Source: Pseudomonadota bacterium (GTDB taxonomy: Bacteria > Pseudomonadota > Gammaproteobacteria > Arenicellales > Poriferihabitantaceae). Taken from it: a stretch of DNA of 10,539 bases. The stretch lies in contig JAAELZ010000674.1 in NCBI GenBank assembly GCA_024226105.1, positions 1 through 10,539 of the forward strand, given 5' to 3'. Under the pieces are notes generated by a model, which searched no databases, was not told the DNA's origin, and was given only the letters and a program-made list of their open reading frames with translations. Shown piece by piece: positions 1-5,250 of this stretch (its first letter is position 1; every line of letters begins with the position of its first letter). A program made the position numbers and the translations under genes.

Positions 1-248
1 ACAAACTTATCCTGAACGGCCGAATCCTGCGGATTTTCCACCCACACTTCGGCCCCGATCAAAGGTTTAATACCTGCGTTCAGGCAGGCTTTATAAAATT
101 TAACGACACCATAGACATTGCTCAAATCGGTTATGGCCAACGCGGCCATTCCATCGTCGACCGCTTTACTCAGCAGCCTTGAAATACGCACCGTACTGTC
201 ACTGAGTGAGTATTCACTGTGAACATGCAGATGCACAAAATCGCTCAC
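1..248 (-). CDS. dnaE: DNA polymerase III subunit alpha, N-terminal fragment (cut by the window edge)
   Basis: This is the start of the replicative DNA polymerase catalytic subunit, the part of the holoenzyme that extends DNA at the fork. Only the first 82 codons are in the window; the rest lies beyond position 1. I chose a GTG start at 248-246, which overlaps the rnhB stop as GTGA and gives the expected N-terminus beginning MSDFVHLHVHSEYS. The visible part is the opening of the PHP domain: an HxH motif at residues 8 and 10, then GMAALAITDLSN near residue 33-44 and IKPLIGAEVWV near 60-70, all in the positions seen in gammaproteobacterial DnaE. Motif I keeps both histidines, whereas E. coli has Arg at the first; the second motif is TDLSN rather than the metal-binding TDHGN. 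It is the last gene of the rnhB-side cluster, the usual position for dnaE. Identification is firm; nothing can be said about the polymerase domain. Confidence 0.93.
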   Translation of the reverse strand, partial: MSDFVHLHVHSEYSLSDSTVRISRLLSKAVDDGMAALAITDLSNVYGVVKFYKACLNAGIKPLIGAEVWVENPQDSAVQDKF

Positions 249-826
249 CGCCCCAGTACCTCCTTCACAGGTTTAAAGCTACGACGATGAGCTGGACAGG
301 CACCATATTGCAGAAGTGCCTGCCGGTGAGCAGCGGTAGGATAGGCTTTGTGCCGGGCGAAGCCGTATTGCGGATAAAGCAAATCCAGTGCCAGCATCAT
401 TCTGTCCCGGGCCTGTTTGGCCAGTATGGACGCCGCTGAAATACTGGGTTCGATTAAATCGCCTTTAACAATACATTCTACCGCCTGAGGTATATCCGGG
501 CAGCGGTTACCATCCACCAGGACCTTTTGCGGGGCCACTTTAAGCCCAGCAACGGCGCGGCGCATTGCCAGCATCGTGGCATGGAGAATATTGAGCTCAT
601 CGATTTCTTCAATGCTTGCCTCGGCCACTGACCAGCTTAGTGCAATTTCCTTTATCAGGGTTTCCAGGGTCTGGCGTTTTGCCTCCGATAGTTTCTTGGA
701 ATCTGTCAACCCCGGCAGCACAAAACTATCCGGCAATACCACCGCAGCCGCGACCACAGGGCCTGCCAGCGGGCCCCGCCCCGCCTCATCTACACCAGCA
801 ATCAGGCTGCCTGCATTCAATATCAT
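245..826 (-). CDS. rnhB: Ribonuclease HII
   Basis: RNase HII cuts the RNA strand of RNA-DNA hybrids, including single ribonucleotides left in DNA, and acts in the cytoplasm in replication and repair. The 193-residue length is normal for the family. The active-site set is complete: GVDEAGRG with D13 and E14, D105 in LVDGNR, and D123 in VKGDLIEPSISAASILAK. The TDSKKLS motif (residues 41-47) and the C-terminal YGFARHKAYPTAAH segment are also typical of type 2 enzymes. The ATG at 826 overlaps the lpxB stop as ATGA, and its own stop overlaps the dnaE GTG as GTGA, so it is probably translated by coupling on both sides; no clear Shine-Dalgarno sequence precedes it. The lpxB-rnhB-dnaE order is the usual gammaproteobacterial one. 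Confidence 0.97.
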   Translation of the reverse strand: MILNAGSLIAGVDEAGRGPLAGPVVAAAVVLPDSFVLPGLTDSKKLSEAKRQTLETLIKEIALSWSVAEASIEEIDELNILHATMLAMRRAVAGLKVAPQKVLVDGNRCPDIPQAVECIVKGDLIEPSISAASILAKQARDRMMLALDLLYPQYGFARHKAYPTAAHRQALLQYGACPAHRRSFKPVKEVLGR

Positions 827-1944
827 GCGTTTATCACGCTCAATATAGTCTCAGCAGCAAGCGCATCGCTATCCTTGTTCAATGTGAGTGCGACCTTTTC
901 AAATTGCGTCTCAAGGTCGCGCATATAGTCGGGTTTTTCCAGAAATGCTGCTACCTCACTGAATATGTTTTCGGCCGTAACCTGTTCCTGCGCCAACTCT
1001 GGAATCAACGGAGAATCCAGTAAATGATTGGGCAATGAAAAGTGCTCGACGTGTTTAAAATAGCTAAACATTGTATAACTAAGCCACGCCATTTTGTACA
1101 CCACAACCATCACGCAGCCATACATCATGGCCTCCAGGGCAGCGGTTCCTGAGGCCAGGATACCAAGATGAGAACAACCCATCGCCTGTTCGGATTGACC
1201 GAGCGTAATCTTCACCGGCAATCCGGTTTCAAGCACACTGTCCTGATGGCGTTTTTGAAGTTTCTCATTTGCGAACGGCAATATAAACCGGGTATCAGGG
1301 TAACGTTTAACAATTAGCTTAGCTGCCTGCAGCATAATCGGCAGCAAAATTTGCACTTCTGCGGTACGGCTACCCGGTAGCAGGGCGATGGTATTTTGTC
1401 GATCGCTGATATCAAGCCCGGGTTGAATTGCAAGGGCCTTATCAGCGCCGGGGTGACCGACAAAAGTCGCAGGTATATGGTGCTGATCGTAGTATTGTTT
1501 TTCAAACGGGAATAAAGTCAGCATGTGATCAACTGCACGTTTAATTTTTCTGATACGATAACCTCGCCAGGCCCAGACCGACGGGCTCACATAGTGCACC
1601 ACTTTGATCCCGGCTGCACGCAACCTTTTTTCCAGAGAAATATTAAAATCCGGCACATCCACGCCAATGAAACAATCAGGTTTGTCCTGCAAGATTATTT
1701 CACGCAGTGATGATCGTATATTGAGAATATGACGCAAATTTTTAAGCACCGACTCAATGCCCATCACCGCGATGCTATCCATTGGATGCAGGATCTCAAA
1801 ACCTTCTGCCTGCATCTTTTCACCCCCGATTCCGTAAAATTTGGCATCGGGAATCCGCAACTTGATTTCTCTAATCAGCCCCGCTGCCAGCACATCGCCG
1901 GAAGGCTCACCTGCAACGATTGCGATTTTCACAGCCCGGCCCAA
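823..1944 (-). CDS. lpxB: Lipid-A-disaccharide synthase
   Basis: LpxB is a GT19-family membrane-associated glycosyltransferase that joins UDP-2,3-diacylglucosamine and lipid X to make the lipid A disaccharide, on the cytoplasmic side of the inner membrane. Family landmarks are present in order (numbered from the TTG start): AGEPSGD at 11-17, IGVDVPDFN with the presumed catalytic aspartate D96 (D98 in E. coli), YVSPSVWAWR at 118-127, VGHP at 162-165, LLPGSR at 188-193, an ASGTAALE motif, and SLPN further on. The length of 373 aa is close to the E. coli 382. The start is uncertain: TTG at 1944 follows an in-frame TAA directly, and GTG at 1932 (MKIAIVAGE) is an equally good choice; neither has a Shine-Dalgarno sequence. 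The gene is separated from lpxA by an unusual 236-bp gap holding a foldback repeat, whereas these two are usually adjacent. It overlaps rnhB by 4 nt. Confidence 0.96.
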   Translation of the reverse strand: MGRAVKIAIVAGEPSGDVLAAGLIREIKLRIPDAKFYGIGGEKMQAEGFEILHPMDSIAVMGIESVLKNLRHILNIRSSLREIILQDKPDCFIGVDVPDFNISLEKRLRAAGIKVVHYVSPSVWAWRGYRIRKIKRAVDHMLTLFPFEKQYYDQHHIPATFVGHPGADKALAIQPGLDISDRQNTIALLPGSRTAEVQILLPIMLQAAKLIVKRYPDTRFILPFANEKLQKRHQDSVLETGLPVKITLGQSEQAMGCSHLGILASGTAALEAMMYGCVMVVVYKMAWLSYTMFSYFKHVEHFSLPNHLLDSPLIPELAQEQVTAENIFSEVAAFLEKPDYMRDLETQFEKVALTLNKDSDALAAETILSVINA

Positions 1945-1946
1945 TT

Positions 1947-2173
1947 ATTGCACGAGAGAACGACTTTCAGGGAGTATTCTGGCAAACAAGGCCTGTCGAT
2001 CGCCCGAAAAAGCACAGCCATAGCTATGGTTCGAGGGGGATCGGCCAGGATTGGTCGCCAGAGTATTCCTGATGTCGTTCATGTAAAAACTGAATTTACT
2101 ATCTCTACTGAAAAACACTACTATGCTTTCGCTGCATCGTGCTATTTGATTTTTCGAAACGATCTCGTGCAAT
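1947..2173. repeat. 11-bp inverted repeat bounding the lpxA-lpxB gap
   Basis: The sequence attgcacgaga at 1947-1957 is repeated as its exact reverse complement, tctcgtgcaat, at 2163-2173. The two copies sit a few bases from the lpxB start and the lpxA stop, so they bracket nearly the whole 236-bp gap. The left copy directly abuts the foldback element at 1958; the right copy is 82 bp beyond that element's other end. Between 2081 and 2162 I see AT-rich sequence without a gene. The pair could be ends of a larger degenerate element, an RNA stem that closes around the gap, or chance; an 11-bp match in so short a space is uncommon but not decisive. Confidence 0.4.
1958..2080. repeat. Foldback (imperfect palindrome) element between lpxA and lpxB
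   Basis: This 123-bp stretch pairs with itself along nearly its whole length. Matching arms, from outside in, are gaacgac 1958-1964 with gtcgttc 2074-2080; cagg 1968-1971 with cctg 2068-2071; tctggc 1978-1983 with gccaga 2057-2062; cctg 1992-1995 with cagg 2046-2049; cgatc 1997-2001 with gatcg 2039-2043; and a perfect 12-bp palindrome, ccatagctatgg, at 2018-2029. The outer pairs all centre on about 2019-2020, so they form one structure rather than scattered matches. The organisation resembles short palindromic intergenic repeats such as ERIC-type or MITE-like elements, but I do not recognise the family and see no target duplication. As RNA it would form a long hairpin in the operon transcript just upstream of lpxB. 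A reading frame runs through it (2172-1945) but is best explained as accidental. Confidence 0.65.
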
Positions 2174-2180
2174 TTTTAGG

Positions 2181-2966
2181 CTAAAGTTCAGCCTTTCGGC
2201 GTATAACACCCCGCTCGCTGTTTTTCAAAAAGCCAGTCAATACATCCAACTCTTCACTGCTTTTCGACAGTTCTTCGATGGCTTCGATTGCGGTTTTTAC
2301 ATCCAACTGGCTTCTGTAGAGCAATTTATAGGCATGTTTGAGCAGCAAAATGGTTTCTTTGTCGAAGTCACGGCGGCGCAGACCCCGGCTATTGATTCCA
2401 AACGGCTCTGAGGGGTTACCGGCAGCAACCACATAGGGCGGGACGTCTTTAAAACAAACCGCGCCAATTCCGGTGATACAATGTGCCCCGATATTACAAA
2501 ACTGATGAATCAACGAGAAGCCGCCAAGAATGGCGTAGTCATGAACGTTTACATGGCCGGCAAGACTTGCTCCATTGGCAAAAATGGTCTGGTTGGCAAC
2601 ATGGCAATCATGCGCAATATGCACATAAGCCATGATGAAATTATCATCTCCTATAGTTGTGACACCGCCGTGCTCCGGTGTTCCACGATTGAGCGTAACA
2701 TTCTCCCGGATGGTGTTCCGGTCGCCAATGAGCAGTTCACTCTGACCTTCAGTCAGCGCTTTATATTGCGGTTTTTCACCCACTGAGGCAAATTGAAAGA
2801 TATGGTTATCTTTGCCCATGGTGGTATGATTGCGAACAATAGCGTGAGGTTCAATGATACAGCCATCCCCAATGATTACCTTATCCTCAATAATCGCAAA
2901 CGGGCCAACCTTGACGTTTTCACCTATTTGAGCATCCGGATGGACGATTGCACGTTCGTCTATCAT
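2181..2966 (-). CDS. lpxA: Acyl-ACP--UDP-N-acetylglucosamine O-acyltransferase
   Basis: LpxA performs the first step of lipid A synthesis, moving a 3-hydroxyacyl chain from ACP to the 3-OH of UDP-GlcNAc in the cytoplasm; the enzyme is a trimer of left-handed beta-helices. The 261 residues (262 in E. coli) show the hexapeptide-repeat pattern through about residue 190, then the C-terminal helical part starting at GINSRGLRRRDF. The catalytic histidine is H119 in VHIAHDCHV (H125 in E. coli), with H138 and H154 matching E. coli H144 and H160. At the hydrocarbon-ruler position, equivalent to E. coli G173, this protein has I167 (in the segment AHCITGIGA), which should shorten the acyl pocket. The ATG at 2966 lies 6 bp after the fabZ stop with no clear Shine-Dalgarno sequence, suggesting coupling. 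Downstream, the usual tight link to lpxB is broken by a repeat-filled gap. Confidence 0.98.
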   Translation of the reverse strand: MIDERAIVHPDAQIGENVKVGPFAIIEDKVIIGDGCIIEPHAIVRNHTTMGKDNHIFQFASVGEKPQYKALTEGQSELLIGDRNTIRENVTLNRGTPEHGGVTTIGDDNFIMAYVHIAHDCHVANQTIFANGASLAGHVNVHDYAILGGFSLIHQFCNIGAHCITGIGAVCFKDVPPYVVAAGNPSEPFGINSRGLRRRDFDKETILLLKHAYKLLYRSQLDVKTAIEAIEELSKSSEELDVLTGFLKNSERGVIRRKAEL

Positions 2967-2972
2967 GCTGAG

Positions 2973-3425
2973 CTATTCATCCAGTATTTTATAGGTAAAT
3001 GTTATATCCGCGGTCGCGCACAAAGTTCCGTCAACGGTTGCGGTTGTAGAGGTTTTCCACACTTTGCCTTTTTTACGCGTCAGCTCGACATTCAGCTGAA
3101 CCTGATCACCGGGTTCGACCGGGCGTTTAAAACGCACATTGTTCACCCCGGCGAACAAATAAACCAGTGTTTCATCGGCCGTTACATCCATGCCCAAACT
3201 CGCCAAAATGGCAGAAGCCTGAGCCATGGCCTCAATCAGCAATACACCGGGAAACACCGGCCGATGCGGAAAATGGCCGCCAAAAAATGGCTCGTTTATA
3301 CTGACGTTTTTTAGCGCCGTAAGCGACTTATCGGTCTCGTAATCCAGCACCCGATCAACCAGCAAAAACGGGTAACGATGGGGCAGAATTTTTAATATCT
3401 TGTGAATATCTATAATATCACTCAT
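2973..3425 (-). CDS. fabZ: 3-hydroxyacyl-[acyl-carrier-protein] dehydratase FabZ
   Basis: FabZ removes water from 3-hydroxyacyl-ACP in the fatty-acid elongation cycle and so competes with LpxA and LpxD for the same hydroxyacyl-ACP pool; its place between them is the standard arrangement. The protein is 150 aa, one residue shorter than E. coli FabZ, and is a single hot-dog fold. HRYPFLLVDRV is at residues 16-26, the catalytic His is H51 in GGHFPHRPVFPG, and the catalytic Glu is E65 in GVLLIEAMAQ. The ATG at 3425 has the cleanest Shine-Dalgarno sequence in the window, GGAG at 3437-3434, 8 nt from the start. The upstream gap is occupied by a foldback element, so this ribosome site may let fabZ be translated independently of lpxD. 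Confidence 0.98.
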   Translation of the reverse strand: MSDIIDIHKILKILPHRYPFLLVDRVLDYETDKSLTALKNVSINEPFFGGHFPHRPVFPGVLLIEAMAQASAILASLGMDVTADETLVYLFAGVNNVRFKRPVEPGDQVQLNVELTRKKGKVWKTSTTATVDGTLCATADITFTYKILDE

Positions 3426-3462
3426 CTAATTATCTCCAGGGGATTTCAAGACCAAAATTATG

Positions 3463-3634
3463 AATAGCATGAGACCTCAGCCTAACTCAGTGGCGAAAAA
3501 AAAGAGACAAAATCTTTCTGATCAAGGTGCAATTTGCAGCGAATAGCGAGCTATTCACAAGATCTGCAACGCTGAGAGGAAGATTATAATCATTTTTACT
3601 CGTTATCTGGGTAAAGCTGAGGTCTCAACATAGT
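3463..3634. mobile_element. MITE-like foldback element between lpxD and fabZ
   Basis: A perfect 12-bp inverted repeat, tgagacctcagc at 3470-3481 and gctgaggtctca at 3616-3627, forms the ends, and the match continues inward to 21 bp with 18 identities. Further inward pairs share nearly the same centre (about 3548): aatctt 3511-3516 with aagatt 3580-3585, ttgcag 3534-3539 with ctgcaa 3564-3569, and gaatagc 3541-3547 with gctattc 3550-3556. The whole stretch is therefore an imperfect hairpin. A direct repeat, attatg, lies exactly 7 bp outside each perfect repeat (3457-3462 and 3635-3640), a candidate 6-bp target duplication; the coordinates given are the interval between these copies. Removing the interval and one copy leaves a 53-bp lpxD-fabZ spacer. 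There is no coding capacity, so it would be non-autonomous. I do not recognise the transposase family. In the operon transcript it would form a long stem and might slow or stop transcription, though no U-tract follows the hairpin directly. Confidence 0.68.
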
Positions 3635-3656
3635 ATTATGGCAAACTCAAATTATT

Positions 3657-4646
3657 TTAGCCCCGCCTCAGACGGGCGACCAATTTTTGCCATTGCCGTA
3701 TCGGCATTGCCGGCAGTGCCGCTGAATAAATGCCCGGCACGGCGATCGATTTGGTTACATAGCTGTCCGCAAAAACGATAACATCATCACATATATCAAT
3801 ATGACCGAGTATTGAAGCACGCCCGCCAATTTTACAATTTTGTCCGATGTGCGCGCTTCCAGCGATTCCTGCACAACCGGCAATCGCTGTATGCCGCCCA
3901 ATTGTCACGTTATGCGCGATTTGCACCAGGTTATCAATAATTACCCCATCACCGATCACCGTATCTTCAAGGCTACCTCTGTCAATCGAAGTATTGGCCC
4001 CGATATGCACATCATCACCAATCACGACACTGGCAATCTGAGGAACTGCAACCCACTCAGGCCCCTGCTCGTTTGACGTTTCAGCAAAGCCAAAACCATC
4101 TGATCCAATGACGGTTCCAGCACTTACATGACATCGGCTTCCCAACTGACAACCATCGTAAATCGTTACGTTTGCATCAATTGTGGTATTTTCACCAATA
4201 CTTACACCTGGCCCAATCACCGCACCAGAACCAATAGAGACGTTGTTTCCAAGGAGAGCATTGTGCCCAATGACGGCATTTGCAGCGACCGATACATTGT
4301 CTCCCAGGTTTGCGCTGGAAGCGATAGATGCATTTGCTGATATTTCGGCTGCACACTCAGCGTTTATAGTCTCTGCCTGAAATGCGTTGATAACACGCGC
4401 CAACGCCAACAGGGGGTTGGCAACAATAATTTTATTTCCTGAATAGTGATCCGCCAGAGACGGGCTTGTAATGACTGCACCCGCTCGAGTATGTGCCAGG
4501 TCATCGGCATATTTCTTATCAGAATAAATACTGATCTTATCCTTATCTGCAAAAGACAGATTGCTTACCCCATCAAGAGTTATGTCATTAGAACCGACAA
4601 TTTCTCCTTCGCAGCACGCAGCCAGTTGTGCCAGTGTTAGCTTCAA
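3657..4646 (-). CDS. lpxD: UDP-3-O-acylglucosamine N-acyltransferase, short at the C-terminus
   Basis: LpxD adds the second 3-hydroxyacyl chain, from acyl-ACP to the 2-amino group of UDP-3-O-acylglucosamine, in the third step of lipid A synthesis. The N-terminal uridine-binding domain (about 1-100) is followed by a left-handed beta-helix of hexapeptide repeats (about 100-300). Visible landmarks are GSDGFGFA at 181-188, IDRG at 221-224, and the catalytic histidine H245 in QIAHN (H239 in E. coli). The protein is 329 aa against 341 in E. coli and ends at RQWQKLVARLRRG. The amphipathic C-terminal helix that normally follows, and which contacts ACP in E. coli LpxD, is missing; no other frame just downstream restores it. 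The only plausible start is TTG at 4646, because an in-frame stop lies three codons upstream, and there is no Shine-Dalgarno sequence. The foldback element begins shortly after its stop. Confidence 0.96.
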   Translation of the reverse strand: MKLTLAQLAACCEGEIVGSNDITLDGVSNLSFADKDKISIYSDKKYADDLAHTRAGAVITSPSLADHYSGNKIIVANPLLALARVINAFQAETINAECAAEISANASIASSANLGDNVSVAANAVIGHNALLGNNVSIGSGAVIGPGVSIGENTTIDANVTIYDGCQLGSRCHVSAGTVIGSDGFGFAETSNEQGPEWVAVPQIASVVIGDDVHIGANTSIDRGSLEDTVIGDGVIIDNLVQIAHNVTIGRHTAIAGCAGIAGSAHIGQNCKIGGRASILGHIDICDDVIVFADSYVTKSIAVPGIYSAALPAMPIRQWQKLVARLRRG

Positions 4647-4682
4647 GACAGGTCAACGGGCTCGCATATAGACAGCAAGCTG

Positions 4683-5207
4683 CTATTTTGCATTTTTTTC
4701 CAGGTAATCCAGAACAGCCTGAGTCATATCAATGCTGGGCTTAAACCAGACTGCCTGCTGAAACACAATATCGTAATTTTCCTGTTTGGCTACATTGATC
4801 ACCGCTTCTGTGACGATAACCTGTAGTTTCGCAAGTTCTTCATTACGCCTCAAATTAAAGTCTTCATTCAACTCCCGTTGTTCACGCTGTAATCTTCTTT
4901 GTAACTCAAGCAACTGCTTGGTTTTCTCCGATTTCTCCGAATCCTTGAGTAACAGGCTGTTTTTGGAAAGTGACTGCTCAAGCGCCACAGCCTCGTCTCG
5001 CAGGGCGATCAACTCACGTTCGCGCCCTATGAATTCGCCTTCCAGTTCCTTTAAGGCTTTTTTACCTTGCGGCGCAGTTTCCACCAGCTCAACGGCATTT
5101 ACATAACCTATTTTAGTCTCTGCATAAGCCGGGCTAAGCCCGCTTAATACAACTAACAGGCTTAACAAACTCAATTGAAGTTTACTCATAGTTCTAATTT
5201 TTATCAT
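4683..5207 (-). CDS. skp: Periplasmic chaperone Skp (OmpH family)
   Basis: Skp is a trimeric periplasmic chaperone that holds unfolded outer-membrane proteins and delivers them to the BAM complex; its position directly downstream of bamA is standard. From the chosen ATG the protein has 174 residues (E. coli precursor 161). Residues 1-29 are a signal peptide with a leucine-rich core and an AYA cleavage site before ETKIGYVNAVEL, the usual family opening. Residues about 50-140 are charged, Lys/Glu/Gln-rich and heptad-like, which fits the tentacle coiled coils, and the tail (IVFQQAVWF to YLEKNAK) is the returning body strand and helix. The start is uncertain: ATG at 5207 has AGGA just upstream, but closely spaced; ATG at 5189 gives a more usual 23-residue signal peptide; the open frame extends to TTG at 5234. 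Sequence in this family is poorly conserved, so the call rests on architecture, the ETKIGYV start and context. Confidence 0.93.
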   Translation of the reverse strand: MIKIRTMSKLQLSLLSLLVVLSGLSPAYAETKIGYVNAVELVETAPQGKKALKELEGEFIGRERELIALRDEAVALEQSLSKNSLLLKDSEKSEKTKQLLELQRRLQREQRELNEDFNLRRNEELAKLQVIVTEAVINVAKQENYDIVFQQAVWFKPSIDMTQAVLDYLEKNAK

Positions 5208-5250
5208 ATTTCCTGGATTCATTAGTAAATGCAAAGATTATCAGCCGCAT

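Noticed and set aside
616..1023. Long plus-strand open frames opposite rnhB, lpxB, lpxA and fabZ
   Set aside because: They lie antisense to firmly identified genes, have no recognisable protein features or ribosome sites, and follow the codon pattern of the opposite strand.
2060..2087. Possible minus-strand promoter for lpxB (TTTACA, 16 bp, TACTCT)
   Set aside because: The -35 is good, but the -10 matches only three of six bases and lies inside the foldback arm; not enough to annotate.
1945..2172. 75-codon minus-strand open frame filling the lpxA-lpxB gap
   Set aside because: It begins at TTG without a ribosome site and runs straight through the foldback palindrome, which explains why the frame stays open; its peptide shows no recognisable family.
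3496..3606. Intrinsic terminator on the minus strand using the 8-T run at 3503-3496
   Set aside because: The T run is about 35 nt past the central hairpin rather than directly after it, so the element does not have the layout of a rho-independent terminator.
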